Source: Mesocentrotus franciscanus
Taxonomy: Eukaryota > Echinodermata > Echinoidea > Camarodonta > Strongylocentrotidae
Direction of reading: 5' to 3'
DNA: 64,000 bases
NCBI GenBank assembly: GCA_037976565.1
Contig: CP137671.1
Location: forward strand, 15,578,556 to 15,642,555
Shown in pieces: positions 1 to 12,566 of the stretch. Positions within the stretch are counted from its first letter, which is position 1. The number at the start of each line of letters is the position of its first letter. The position numbers were made by a program, and so were the translations under genes. Below the pieces are notes generated by a model, which did not search any database, was not told the origin of the DNA, and was given only the letters and a program-made list of their open reading frames with translations.

Positions 1-1370
1 TGGGTTTTTCTTTTGTAAAATGGAAAGAAAGATATGTACTTTACCAAATTATCGTGCATTCATTTATCAGAAGTTAGTAATTGGAATTAAAGATGTTTTA
101 TAATATTTTCCCTGGTAAAAGGGGATGTAATTTGTATAGCGCTTTAATGCCTTGAGAAGTATTACATATGCGTATGAAATACAGTGGATTATGTTGATGT
201 ATAACATTACCATTTTTAGTGTGTTTACTGATCGACGCATGTGGATATCATTGTCGTTTCAGTGGTATAGTTAGCAAGATGTTAATACGGATAGTTTGTC
301 TGATACATGAAAGCAGCCATGTTCGTATAATTTATGATTATATTTTATATATTGGATATACATGTATGCTATGACCATTGGGTTGCATGTATTATTTTGA
401 CAGCAGTCACAGACGAGCTGGGCTCATACGTCTACTAGACGATTTTGGACTTCGAGTGAATTACCACTTCAGAGTACTCGTTATACACCGCTTTCTACGA
501 TGATTCAGTCAGCTGATCTCAACTTCGGAGAACGGATACACGTTGAGGCGGTTAGACGGCTCCAACTTCTCGCTACGGTTATTACTTCGTTCAGTACAGT
601 ATCGCTACAGACAAACGTCATACCGGATACCCTCGGACATTCTGTCGCAAGGATAGGTACGAGTGCTTAGACGAGACGTCAGCACCTAGTCCTAGAGACA
701 AACTTCAGGAGACTTTCAACCGCGGATGTTGAGTATCGCTTATTTCTGGAACAGTTAATTAGCAGATATTACTAATGCGGAAGCATTTACATTTGTACCA
801 TATCAATTATTGGTGAGCTCACGTAATGCTTGCAGTACTGCACCAAAATGGGTAATACTTTTGCTTAGAAATATCGTAAGATTGTGGGAAATATTTTGCT
901 TTATGGTAAAAGACACATGATGCTATTTTCATTGTTTTAATTATCCCTAGGATATACCTGTAGACTACACGTCTTGGAAAGCGCAGGTGGATTGTTGGTT
1001 TTTGGTAATGTCAGTAATAAAGTGTGATTATAAGATGTAACTATACAGACAATGAATGAAATTTGTGTTTTTCTTTGTGTATTAAAGTCATAACCAACCC
1101 CTATACAAACGGAACTAGATCCTATCGCCAGGCATAGCAAAGTACAGTGCTTGGATCTGACATATATAAAAGCACTGATTTTCAATAGATTCCTCACATT
1201 CTACTTAATCTATCACATGAATTGAGTATCATTGAGACATGTTGATACTACATGTTTATATATATAATTTCTATTTTATATGTCTGTCTATATTTTTTGG
1301 AAAATGTGGAACAAATAAACTAGAACAAATTTGAAACTGATATCTAGAAAATACAAACATTCTCGATAGT
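1..1370. other. No gene recognised
   Basis: I see no supported coding exon, RNA or repeat here. Positions about 410-730 are less AT-rich and look locally unique, but all frames are broken by stops and no family motif is visible. Short open frames in this stretch have no recognisable composition or motif. Confidence 0.5.
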
Positions 1371-1378
1371 GTTTACTC

Positions 1379-1636
1379 TTGAGTCACGTGAAGCAGAGAA
1401 TAAAATGTCTTACCTGCTTTTATAAAACGATTAATGGTCAACTTTACATCGACTTCCAATCCATAACCAACCCAAAACCCGTCCGACGAAGACCTGGTCA
1501 CTCAAACCAGTTTTACATTTCAAGTGCCAATTCGGACGTTTACACACTGTCATCTTTTCCAAGGACCCCCCAAAACTGGAACACCCTTGAACAGTCTCCT
1601 ATCGACATGCTGTATGAACTTTCCACTTCAAACTAA
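1379..1636 (+). pseudogene. LINE reverse transcriptase C-terminal fragment
   Basis: This is the extreme C-terminus of a non-LTR retrotransposon ORF2, the region after the RT thumb. The translation contains FYKTINGQLYIDF, then RRPGHSNQF, then SSFPRTPQNWNTL. This matches the usual tail of CR1/L2/Jockey-type ORF2 proteins, where a [YF]-[FS]-PRT-x3-WN-xL motif closes the protein. About 85 residues remain and there is no in-frame ATG, so it is a 5'-truncated remnant. The LINE on the minus strand at 16437-19420 has a comparable tail (SYPTRESNQFHPPRMRR). The clade cannot be fixed from so little sequence. Confidence 0.62.
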
Positions 1637-2237
1637 TCGTCCACCCTCCACCACATCCAGTTAGAACTTCATTTTGGAGTATTTAGGAGTATTTAGGAGG
1701 AACCAACCAGCAAAATTAATCGTGATGTAATTTATCCAGCACAAAAGCCAAAGCTAACCGATATTTGTTCTTATCTGGACGTCCTATAACGAAACTTCGC
1801 ATAGCGAAACGGATGTTTGCGCATCGTTCAGAACGAAAAAAGTCAACGGAGGTCTGCATGCTATGTGAACGTCGAATCGTACAAGAAGGCCGTAAAAGTT
1901 ATTCTGGAGGGGGCTTTTGTGCGCCGATGATTGGCTAAATGGCTGACAAAGCTCAAGGTAAACGTAATTGTGTCAATTGACCTCTTGCATACACGATGTT
2001 TCTTTTGGCGTTACATATGTTTCACATGTGTACGCCCCATTCTTTATTCGATGTTTAGTTATACGAGTTTCGTATCAATTTTGTGTAGCCCTACGGTGTG
2101 AGCAGACTACCCAGGCTATACTCTGAAGAAGGGCTTTTACTTAATACAGTAATCAGATTGCCATTATTCAGTTGTGGTCGGTTACAAAAGAGGATAACTT
2201 GGATTTTTCATATGTAAAAGTGGAAAAAAATACTCAC

Positions 2238-2431
2238 AGGTAGTACATGCCTTTCCAACACTGCCAAGCTTTCTGTGCATGATCACCAGTAGAACAATCG
2301 CTACAGTCTGGTCGAGAAAAGGAGGCGTCCCATTGAGGGTAACAGCCTTCGAGGTTCAAATCCTGACCCGAGGCTACCCCGAGCCCCGCTACCACCAAAA
2401 GAGCGACGACAGCCTTCCACCTCATGTTCAT
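2238..2431 (-). CDS. Exon 1 of secreted C-type-lectin-like gene B (partial gene)
   Basis: This first coding exon carries a start methionine, a hydrophobic signal peptide (VVALLVVAGLGVASG, roughly residues 8-22), and then a Cys-rich mature N-terminus with motifs GCYPQWDASF, DCSDCS and WQCWKGMYY. It ends in a strong donor, GTGAGTATT, at 2229-2237 (minus strand), leaving a phase-2 end. The paralogous exon at 14241-14443 has the same reading frame, phase and donor. No matching second exon lies between here and the left edge, so the gene should continue beyond position 1. The only CTLD exon in the window (6930-7335) lies upstream of this exon and cannot belong to it. Conservation of frame and splice site against many silent and indel differences argues that the exon is functional. 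The role is probably a secreted C-type lectin-like protein; carbohydrate binding is not shown. Confidence 0.68.
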
Positions 2432-2896
2432 GATGTTGTCTTGTTTCTATTCAGCAGGGAGATGAAGGAAGATGATAGTGATGATCGCAGCTCTGATACG
2501 ATGTGAAATGATCTATAATTCTCAAACGGTGATAGATATGACGAGATAGGGTGCATGATCGTGGGACTAGAGCATTTGTTGTTTTTCCATATTGAGGTGC
2601 TATTAAATGACAGACGGGTGACCGATTTTACAAGGATTTGTTTTGTTTTCGACCCGACGGATGTACACGATCCAAGATCGAAGGGCCCTGGAATATCTGG
2701 TCTCGAATCTGCGCCTGCTAGAAGGCCGTAATAGCTTTGTATTATCAATGCCAGTATAACTGCCTTCTGCATGCAGTGCATCCGACGATCTGCTCTACAT
2801 TTTACGTCACGAATCCACTGAAGAAAAAAAAAATCATATATCATTTGCCCAGTGGAAAATCATTCAAAGTAAATAAATATTCCCTTTCAGTTTAAA
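2432..2896 (-). promoter_or_regulatory. Candidate promoter region of gene B
   Basis: This upstream sequence is conserved with the region before the other exon 1 (14444-14876). On the minus strand it includes a TTATAGATC-like AT element near 2507-2517, followed about 30-40 bases later by a TCATC-rich stretch, with 50-60 bases of possible leader before the ATG. The cognate element in the paralogue is CATAGATC, so the TATA assignment is weak. Conservation of roughly 0.45 kb upstream is the main support. Confidence 0.35.
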
Positions 2897-4300
2897 CTAG
2901 ACATATCTAACATCTAAAGGATTTTCTCAATCAGGTCTGTTTTATTGTGAAATATCTGATCATCTACCCGTGTTTGAATTGAAAAGAAACGTAAAATTAC
3001 TGATGAAAATATTTCTTGTCTGAATGATAATTTACTCTCGGAAAATATATACTGATTAGAAGAAATCTCAAATTTTATGAATAAATCAATTATTACTAGT
3101 ATTACATGATGATCAGTATCTATCGTTAAATATGGAAGTAAAGGGATTACATTTAAGTAAACTTTCAGTTTGAATTCAGTTTGTTCAAAACATAATTTAA
3201 CCAGGTGTTATGGTAAGGATTGCCAACAAATATGACAAACTATATTCTCGGACTCGAATCATATAGCCCGCAACTTCCGAGTTATTTCTGATCTAATGTT
3301 TTGAGCGTGCTACAAAATGGTGCTCAGCAGCTGTTAAACCATAGTATTCTAGCCACTCTGGTTAAACATCGTCTACCACGAGATTTCAAGTAATAAAACA
3401 TGATTATCGCCGAGTCGTAACATTTCGACTTACTGAATTTTGGATTCACTAATCAGGAGAAATGTCATACTCTATTTCAAGTGAAGATGTGTAAACTGAA
3501 GATGTTTTTTTCTTTATCGTTAAGCATCGTACTGAGCATCTTGTAGACATTTAATTAATGATAAAAGGAATGTTATCATACTAACCGGTTTGGTAATTGG
3601 AATGTCACCTTGTATATTAATGTGAATTTTTTTAAAGAGTTATCATAATATTCAATATCTAGATGGCCACTTATTACTCACTTACATCCATTTTATTTAT
3701 ACTTTATATAATATTTTATATAGTTTCATTTTTACAAATTACAGCTTACATGACTTAAAAATTGCCTTTTTTGTTTTGTCTTACACAGTGTCACAGCGGA
3801 TGTACACTCAATATTTGACGAAAGTGATGAAACAAATATCTTAAAATATACCAAAACAGTGTACCAAAACGTTATGTTAGTGATAATGAATAACAAAACA
3901 GGTACATGTAGTAACTAATTTAAAGCCTAACTGTTGTTATCAAGATACTGCATGGGATCATTTCACATAATAATGACAATAATAAAGCTTGTATAGCAAA
4001 TATGTCTCCGAGTTTTTGTAATAGTGACATAGAAATTCTCCTTTCAGGAAGAAAAAAAAATCCATTGGAATCTATATTTAATTGTTTTCAGTCAAATATT
4101 ACTAGAAAGTATGCACCAAATCGTGCCAAATGAGTTTGAAAATTCAATCTTCTTTCAACTTCTGAGGGGCCACGTCCCACCTCAAACACCTCCCTGTCCG
4201 CGCAAGCGCGGAACTTGGCGATGACGCGCCACGTCATATTTTACTCTATTGTGCCCCCCCCCCCCACATTTTAAAAAGGATTCACGCCCCTGAAGCTACT
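2897..4300. other. AT-rich stretch, no gene recognised
   Basis: This is AT-rich intergenic sequence with a C13-14 homopolymer near 4253. No coding exon, RNA gene or clear repeat boundary is visible. Confidence 0.5.
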
Positions 4301-4309
4301 TAATCCCAT

Positions 4310-4960
4310 AGTGATTCAGGTAATGGAGAGATCGAGGGGCTTGAAATTGCATGTGTGGTCAAAAGTGTTCAAACTGCAGAATGCAAGTGTTCTTGCCTTG
4401 TCGCTCCCCTCTCTCGCGAAAAGAAATTGCATTTGTCAATGCGCGTATACTCGGTACAATGCAAATTAGGATCTCCCCCATTTGGTCGAGATGAGTTCCC
4501 TTGGGCTCTCCCACCCCCCTTCCCGGAAAGAAAATCGCTTGCCTTGCTTGCCACATAAGCCCATCGGAGCCCCAATCCCCATCCCGAAAATTCAAGAACC
4601 GAGCCCCCATGCCCTAGCTCCTCCTTCAAAAAAGCCAGTAGAATGGAAAAGATTTGGAAGATATGACCAATTTTTCTTCCTGTATTTGGTATCAACCACT
4701 GATAATGAGATCAGTGGTATCAACAGCTGCTCTGTCCAAAAATAGTATTGCTTCCGTAGATGGCGCTACATCTCTTTCATCTTTGTAGCAAGTTGAGGGA
4801 AATCTGAATCGGAATACGGCAATCCTAAAACTAGTCGAACTGGGTGTCCGCATGAAAAAATACAATAATACTATTGAAAAATGCTGTTTCACATTAGCCT
4901 TGAATACGTCGGAATCTTGAATGTTCAATACGGATGGTAGTAAAGAGTTCAAATCTGTAA
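4310..4960 (+). repeat. Diverged copy of the 694-bp repeat family
   Basis: The sequence from GATTCAGGTAATGGAGAGATC through the ATACGGCAATCCTAAAACTAG region matches the tandem units at 20132-22275 in the same order and orientation. It includes the TCGCTCCCCTCTCTCGCG segment and the GGAGCCTCC-like segment. It is a dispersed single copy, which shows that the family is interspersed as well as tandem. Open frames across it appear on both strands with no shared protein logic. Confidence 0.7.
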
Positions 4961-6929
4961 GTATTTTGGGGAGGAATTCACAATTTGAATTTGTGTGCCT
5001 AATTTCATTATGAGACTTATTGTGCGATATCTCCTGGTTGAACGAGTGACAAAATTTAAAAGAAACTCTGTTTCTATAATCCCTGTAATACCAATTAAAA
5101 TACATTATTTTACCTTTTTGAGGGGAGAAAATTAAAATTTACCACTCAGTCACTTTGCTCCCGAGTCCCGATTATGTAATGGTTTTTCATCAAAATGTGG
5201 CTTCCATGCAATCCCGGGTTAATTGCATCAAAACTATTTTTTCTTCACTCTGGCTTGAATTTATAGAGCCTGTAAAGCTTGGCGGGATAGGCCCATGTCT
5301 TGATTGCCCGGGCGCCATTATTCAGAGAACATGACAACGGCATTGACATTTTGTTTCTTCTTCAGTGTGATGCCATTTTACGACTACATCATAGGGGAAT
5401 CGGGGAATTTCCCTGGATTGTTTTGCCCAAAGCTGAAGAGGGCGCGGCGAAAGTGTGTAAACAACATGTGGCGCTGGCGTGATAGGTTTGAGAAATTTTC
5501 GGATCTCCTCTTTTCATGTCTACGTCGTTTAATATTCATTTAATCATTTAACCAACGGAGAGAACTGGAAAGTGAAATAATGAAAAACCATCTAGTTGAG
5601 GTGGACGTTTTGTATGTATACATTAACCCTTTTTGGCTCTTTTAGATATGAAGAGGTAAACTGCGCGTTTTTTTTTTTTTTTTTTTTATAATTGTATTTT
5701 TGTGGTTGTTGTTGTCCCATCTATTTAAGCGTATGAATGAATGGCAACTGCGCCCAACAAAGGTCATTGCGTAGTCACTGAGCTATGTGGTATAATATAC
5801 TGATATTTGAAGCTTATTACACGGACGTCATGATATAATTATAACAAAAACCCGCTGTGGTATACTGCGTCATATCTGACCGAGGCTAATAGGTGACGGG
5901 TGCTGCAGCCTTCCATGTCTGTAAACATCGTGCTTCATTGGTTGGTAAAATTGCGCAAATCGACGAATTGCAGAGCCCGATTGTGACACACTCTCTCAAA
6001 TTGGTTGAAGAAAACCAACCGAAAAACGAACAAACAAGGAAAAATAGCGATTGACAATATTGTTTAAGATGAATTCGACCAATCTCTTTATTAGTACCCT
6101 TATGGATTGTACATAACTGAACTAGATATCGAGCTCAAAAATTGGACATGATCATTTCTGATGCAATGTTAGCGTACACACGACTAAACGAAAACGTTAC
6201 ATTACCAAAAGGAAGTGATACATTTTCAGTGATATTGATGAGGAAAATCCGTAATGATGAATGATCATCGACCTAATTTAGTATCAATGATAAAATAATT
6301 GAAGTTTAAAGCCTCGTGTATTATTGGTAAGCCTATTTATTACTATGATCATCTTTGTGACTTATTGATTGTTATCATTATCACGTGAAGAAACCATTAG
6401 TAGATTTGGTTTGAAGTAGCATATATAGACCTTATTTTGGCGAGAGTTGTAAGGGTCTTATTTGAAAGTCTGAATCTGCAGTGACCTGGTGTCTTTGCGA
6501 CGAGAAATGACCATCATAGAATAGTGATCGGAAGCATGTAGCTTTCCTCTACCAAATTAGACTAAAATAATAAACTTTAATGATATATAGACCCCCAGGA
6601 AGAACATTTTTATCGTGTTAACAAAGCTGAATAGGCTTTCCAGCCATTCACTATATTCTCGACTTTATATGAACTTTTCTATTTTTGTATGTATTGTTTT
6701 TATATTTTGATTTGGAAAATAAATACCATATCATGCATACCATACAAAGGTATAATGTACTGCCATGATACTAGTCATAAGGCTATGGATGACAGTATAG
6801 AAAATGCACTGATGGATTTTTGAACATTATGGTTCAGCTCCCCCTCTTCTTGATTAAATTCTATCCAAATATGTGAAGTGGTTTTTCTGTTGGTCATGGC
6901 AGTCGCATTTCCTCTTCATCTAGGTTCCT
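4961..6929. other. Intergenic stretch with one shared fragment
   Basis: No gene is recognised. Positions about 5378-5450 match 30700-30770, the sequence immediately left of the 785-bp foldback element, including GGGGAATTTCCC-type sequence and CTGAAGAGGGCGCG. A short part near 5530-5560 matches 31875-31905. A T19-20 homopolymer lies near 5670. The rest is AT-rich and unassigned. It includes the downstream flank of lectin-like gene A, where no convincing AATAAA is evident close to the stop. Confidence 0.45.
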
Positions 6930-7335
6930 CTAGTGACTTGGAGGTTGGATCTTACACATGAACGGTAATTTCTGGCTACATGACACTTTCACCATGGAGC
7001 CGTCGGAGCCGTCGAAAGCGACGCATTCACCGGAATTGAGCGAAGAGATAGATGTCGCTGCTCTGCTGCCATCGCTAAATTTCAACTTTCCATTGTAGAT
7101 ACTTTTGCCCCCGCTCCAGAACAGATTTCTGGCATTGGTCTCGGGCGTGATGCATGCTTTCTGGAAAGCAGGCAAAACGGCTTCCTCCATCTCACCATCC
7201 AAGGGGTTAGAGACAAGGCTGGTTCGCCATTGGTAGTTATCTCTTCCACCAACATATTCGCCTTGACACACGGCTTCATCCCAGGGCCCGCAGAATTTTT
7301 CGGCGTCCCACTTATTCATCTTCTTTCCGAAATAT
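6930..7335 (-). CDS. Exon 2 (CTLD, terminal) of C-type-lectin-like gene A
   Basis: This terminal coding exon encodes most of a C-type lectin-like domain. The acceptor is TTAACAG at 7336-7342 (minus strand). The first base completes the phase-2 codon left by exon 1 at 14241-14443, so the two exons join in frame as a ~202-aa secreted protein. Landmarks in order are YFGKK, WDAEKFCG, a variable insert, FWSGG, FSDGS, SGECVAFDG and CSQKLPFMCK, then a short PPSH tail and TAG. The FC...ECV...C...FMC cysteine pattern is the standard CTLD disulfide framework. No EPN or QPD tripeptide and no WND is present, so canonical Ca2+-dependent sugar binding is not expected. A two-exon structure and small secreted CTLD recall echinoderm spicule-matrix or lectin genes, but this is only resemblance. 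Confidence 0.8.
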
Positions 7336-7394
7336 CTGTTAAGTGACGAGAAAAATTAAAAGAAAGAGAAGCAAAGGGAGGGAGATAAAGAGAA

Positions 7395-7399
7395 AGAGA

Positions 7400-7435
<36 letters not shown>

Positions 7436-7500
7436 AAGAGAGAGATAGAGAGATAGAGAGAGAGAGAGAGGGGGAGAGATAGGGGAGGGAGAGGGGGAGG
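7395..7500. repeat. (GT)n/(GA)n microsatellite
   Basis: A short GTGTGT run passes into interrupted GAGAGA and GGGAGA tracts. It lies just inside the intron, upstream of exon 2 on the minus strand, where it reads as a long polypyrimidine stretch. Confidence 0.85.
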
Positions 7501-8764
7501 GATGGGGTAGAAGGGAGAGGGGGATTTAGAGGTTGATGTAAACGGTGAGAAAAGCAGATACGGGTATAATGGTGAAAGCGTGAAAGGGAAGGGGAAGGGG
7601 AAAAAGAGTAAGGTTAGTTATGTTTCAGGGTTACAGTGGCATATTGTATTCAAAACACACATTTTATCAAATTAAAAAGTTAGGCCTATAATGCATTTTT
7701 AAAACAATTTTGTTCAACATCACTAACACAGAGGAGTTTGGAGTTTAAAGTAGCACCTTAACATGGAGATTTTTTTTTTTTTTGGGGGAACATGCCACCC
7801 GATTAAAGCTTCGCCACTGCAGCCAACCAAGAATTAGGGAAAAGTCGTCATGGGGCGAAAATAAATCGTGAGCACATTGTGAATTGTATTTCGATACATT
7901 TTACTTGATATTTAAAAAATTTAACCTCAAACTTCAAAGCGTAAAACATAATGTTTAGATATTGTATATAGGCCTAAATTGTAATTTATGCATTTACAGG
8001 GATAATCTTCAAGATTTTCGCTTTACGTGTTCAAGAGATTCGGCTTCAGCACCATATTTTGCTGTTGTGTCTGATCGTCTGAATATTCTAAGGTATTACC
8101 AATTAGTTCTCAAAAGATGAAATTACCGATCCTGATGGGGGTTTAGGCACAATCTCATAATGAAAGAATGAATAAGAGATTTTAAATGCGAGGGAGTGTA
8201 GCGAGCGAGTTTTGAGGAAATTTGAGAAACATTTCTCTCAGTCACTTTAATTTAGGGGGCTCATGTTAAGGAGGCTATGATAAATCTATTGTTTCTGGGG
8301 AGATGATGGTGATAACAATACCTTGTTATAGCACGTATGGTAGTTGTCTAAATCTTTATATTTTTAATAAAGGCAATTGATAACATCGGCATTCTATGTA
8401 GTTCAAAAGGGCACGGGGTTTAAAGATTGATAGTTTGAAAGTTGCCTCTTATATCAGTTGAGTAGAATGATATGTTTATTTTATGTAACCAGCTGATGAT
8501 TCATACAATTGAGTAATGCAATTCGTCAATCATGCCCTCTTTGTTTAGTTAAAACATTGGAAGAGCATTGCTTCTACCACTGGTATTTCTAAATCACATG
8601 TTGATGCATGTTGTACTCATTTGACCATATCCAAATAAATTCTTCGTTTATTCATGAATTTGCAATGTTAAAATAAAATTATGGTTAAGACAGGCTTGGC
8701 TCCTGTAACCATGCCATTGCATTTATCTAGTATTCTAATTCCGAGGTAACCAGCCGATGGTTCA

Positions 8765-9115
8765 TACCGTATCCGGACACCTACCCCCTGGACATCCACC
8801 CCCGGATAACCACCCCTAGGATAACCACCCTCTAGGACAACCACCTACTACCCCCTAGGGCAACCACCCTCTAGGACGACTTCCCCCAAGACAACTACCC
8901 CCTAGGTCAACCACCCTCCAGGAGAACTACCCCTCGGACAACTACCACCAGACAACTACCCGCTACTAGGGACAACTACCCCCGGACAACTACCCTCCGG
9001 ACAACTACCCCCAAACAACTACCCCCTAGGATAGTTGCCCGGGGGTAGTTGTCCTAGAGGATGATTGTCTTAGGGGGTAGTTGTCTGGGGGTAGTTGTCC
9101 GGCGGGTAGTTGTCT
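8765..9115. repeat. Foldback minisatellite of GGACAACTACCCCC units
   Basis: Roughly 14-17-base units of the form GGACAACTACCCCC or CTAGGACAACCACCC run from about 8770. After about 9030 they reappear as the reverse complement (GGGGGTAGTTGTCC), giving a hairpin-capable array. Units vary in the spacer (CCGG, CTAGG). Confidence 0.8.
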
Positions 9116-9470
9116 TACATAATATTTGAACTTCGTGTGTCCGTTCTCCTCTCCTTGTTTCTTGTGGTTATTCCATCTCTTCTAATCGTGTTTATTCTTT
9201 CAGCGATAGCAATCTTCCTTGTTTTGTACAGTTTATGCATATGTCTTGTTCAGTTCTTCTTTCTCCTTGCTGCCCTTGGATACTCTATTTTTCTTTTCCT
9301 TTCCCCATCTCTCCTTGACAGCGCCAAAAGTTATCCTGTATTTTATTTCCTCATATCGTCAATTATTCATATTCGGATACTGATTCTGAATTCATAATGG
9401 CAAGTTCACATGATAAGTAGCAATTCCCTTTCCATACAGTGAATGATGATTTTTTTTTAATTTACACAGA

Positions 9471-12262
9471 CCTATTCGACTTGAGGATGAAGCTAACACC
9501 CCTGCCAATTCATTTGATAATTCGGTTATGGACAATATCAACTCTTCACTTGAAGAACTAGAATTTGACTTTGATTTTGATGATCCTGCTGAACGCAACG
9601 TTTCTAAATATGTAACTGTTAATCAGTATCGTAATGTTGTGAAATAATTTCGTAATGATACTTTCTCCTTGCTTCATTTGATTATTAGAAGTTTGAATAG
9701 GCACTTCGATGATCTACTTTCGCTTCTTGATAAGCCCTCACAAAACCCATTATCGCTAATTGGTCTTACAGAAACCTGGTTAACTTGTGATTCCAACCAC
9801 CCATTATCTATTGATAACTACGATTTTATTCATAAAAATAAGCAAGAAAGAATGGGTGGTGGCATTGCTGTATATATACTTAAAACACTGAAGTATACCG
9901 TTCTAGATAATCTCTCAACATGCAATAATATTATTGAATCCCTTTTTATTGAAATCGTGTTTCCCGGTAATAAGAATATAATAGTCGACGTGATATATCG
10001 ATCCCCGAGTTCGAATGCACACGAATTTTATTGTATTTATCTGACATATTACAAAACGCCAACTTCAGCAATAATGATTGTTTTTTTTTTATGGGAGACT
10101 TTAATACAGACCTGTTAAAGCACTTACATAGCAATGTTTCTCAAGAATTTCTCGAAACAATTTTGTCTGCTTCTTTCTTGCCACTTATTTTCAAGCCAAC
10201 TCGTGTTGCAAATAGATCTGCTACTTTAATAGATAATATTTGTTCTAATGTTATTCCACATTTTGATTCTTACATTATTCTCCCGGACATATCTGACCAT
10301 TACCCCCATTGTGACTCACTACACGGTTTCACAGTCATTAAACAACAATGGTCCTTACCCAAGTAGACGTAAAATAACTGTAAAGAATTTAGCTCGCCTT
10401 GGCGCTAATCTCGACAATACTGATTGTCTAGTGTTTATTCCGAAAATGAAATTAATTGTTCATATGAAATGTTCTCTAGTATATTAAACAACCAATTAGA
10501 TACTAAATGCCGATTAAGCAAAAATTCAAACATGGTTATAAGAAAACGTCAAGAAAAGAAAAGTCAATATTGCGATTAATAAATCGGAAGAATAACCTCT
10601 ATTATATTAAATATAAAATAAAAGGCACTGATGAGCAATCGAGGAGAAAATATACATCCTACAAAAACATTTTGACCCGGGTTATTCGATTAGAAAAGAG
10701 AAATTACTTTGTAAATCGTTTGAAACTTTTCGAAAATGATATGCAAAACACTTGGAAGGTAATCAAACAAGCAATGAACCTAGTTAATAATAAATCTGGG
10801 TTAAATAAAATAAAATTTTAAAATGAGATTGTTGAAGACCCTAAAGATATAGATAATATTTTTATACTTATTTTTCTTTAATAGGTGATAATCTTGTAAA
10901 AACATTCCGCCTTCAAACAAAAGTTTTGTGGCGTTTTTAAGGCCCTCACAATCCAATTCTATTTTCCTTGTTCCAACTAATAGGCAAGAAATTATGAAAA
11001 TTGTTTTTAATCTGCATGAAAGATAAGAAAAGTTCAGAATATGATGGAATTAATAATGTCATACTAAAATCCATTATTCCCTTTACTGTATAGATCCATT
11101 GGTTCACATCTTTAATACATCACTTCTACATTGTCAATTTCGTAATTCTATGAAAATAGCCAAAAAGTTTCCGTTATTTAAAAAGGGTGATAAACTGGAT
11201 GTTGGTAACTACAGCCCGATTTCTTTATTATCTTCATTTTCTAAAGTTTTGGAAAGAATAATCTATATCCGGATGATCTTCTTTTTGAAGAAACATGATG
11301 TATTTTCAAACTTCCAATTTGGTTTTAGAGAAAAGCATAGCACCGTCCATGCTTGTCTTTTGTTGAGAAGGTTGCCCATGCAATAACTGAAACATCGTCA
11401 CACACTGTAGGTATATTCCTGGACTTCTCCCAGGCCTTTGACACGATCAATCACGAAATTTTACTTTACAAACTATCTCACTATGGTGTACGTGGAAGGG
11501 CCTTGGAGTGGTTCAGGAGTTACCTCTCTAACAGAGGAGCAATATGTACACTTAAACGAGCATGCATCTGAATTATGTAATATTAGTTGTGGTGTCCCAC
11601 AAGGTAGTCTGCTAGGCCCACTACTCTTTATTCTTTATATAAATGATTTTTGTAAATCATCTAACTCCCTGTCGTTTATTTTATTTGCAGATGATACTAA
11701 TTTTTTTTTCACACAAAAACCCAAACGTCCTGGTGGATAAAATCAATGCCGAGTTAATAAATATAATGCAATGGATACGAGCAAATAAATTGTCACTTAA
11801 TCTCCAGAAAACGAACTACATGCTATTTAGTAACTCCTTGGATTCATTACCCTCAGACATTATTTTTGACAATACCCCTTTGAAACATGTCCCTCTTACC
11901 AAATTCTTGGGTATAACAGTCGATTATAAACTGTCTTAGAAACCACACATTGATAATATTTGTAAAATAATTTCGCGCAATATTGGTGTTATTAGTAGAC
12001 TAAAATTGTACTTACCACAATCATCATTATTTATGATGTATTCTTCATTGATGTTACCGTATTTGAATTACGGTCTTCTAGTTTGGGGCAATATAATTGC
12101 CACACAAATTCACCACCTCATGAGCCCCTATTCGTGATGTTACATGTAACTGGACTTTAACCATTGTATATAATTTATGTACTGTATGTACATATATATT
12201 TGTTATCCTTGTGTTTTATGTTTCTGTTTTTTTGGCTTTCAATAAAAACATAAATGCCAAAA
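9471..12262 (+). pseudogene. Degenerate LINE (endonuclease plus reverse transcriptase)
   Basis: This is a nearly complete ORF2 of a CR1/L2/Jockey-type non-LTR retrotransposon, broken by frameshifts and stops. An apurinic-type endonuclease comes first: HLIIRSLN, GLTETWL (catalytic Glu), GGIAVY, GDFNTDLL, FKPTRVANRSATLIDNI and DISDHYP (catalytic Asp-His). Then come the RT motifs: [35 protein letters not shown] (motif A), [19 protein letters not shown] (motif B), FADDT (catalytic YXDD-type box) and FLGITVD. After a thumb-region YLNYGLLVWGN near 12090 the C-terminal ~100-200 residues are missing, and a 3' UTR-like tail with AATAAAA (about 12240) follows. It lies antisense in the intron of lectin-like gene A. 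Confidence 0.88.
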
Positions 12263-12566
12263 AAGCTAGTTTACCGACGCAGGGCTGCATCTTAAAATAA
12301 TTAAATTCTTAACTTCATGTCAAGATCAAACATTAAATTCCATAACCCTAACCCTAAATATAGGAGTTCCTATATCTTATCGATAATATTTCTTTGATGA
12401 TGAAATAAAACCCAGATCGTTATTGTCGTCAGGGCAAATTTTGGATCACCATAATTTAGCCATAAGAGTTCCTTTTCCCCCCGATTTTATTTCTTCAAAT
12501 GAATTTCATTGGAAAAAAGTAAACATGCAATCATGGGAAAGGGATGCAGACTTGAGTTAAGACATA

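Larger units (their letters stand above)
1709..2896. repeat. Segmental duplication, copy B (exon-1 block)
   Basis: This ~1.19 kb block aligns in the same orientation with 13812-14876. It starts at AGCAAAATTAATCGTG and ends just after TCCCTTTCAGTTTAAA. It covers about 0.5 kb of intron 1, exon 1, and about 0.46 kb upstream of the start codon of a minus-strand lectin-like gene. Divergence by substitutions and small indels is moderate, so this is an old tandem gene duplication and not an assembly echo. Confidence 0.75.

Noticed and set aside
2428..2844. 138-codon minus-strand frame upstream of lectin exon 1
   Set aside because: It covers the presumed promoter, is out of frame with the signal peptide and is not conserved in the paralogous block.
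9110..9397. Hydrophobic 95-residue protein resembling a membrane protein
   Set aside because: Pyrimidine-rich DNA gives Leu/Phe/Ser codons in any genome; there is no ATG start, no splice evidence and no homology.
12340..12360. Telomere-like CCCTAA repeats
   Set aside because: Only two to three units; also GGGTTA twice near 44930. Too short to mean an interstitial telomere.
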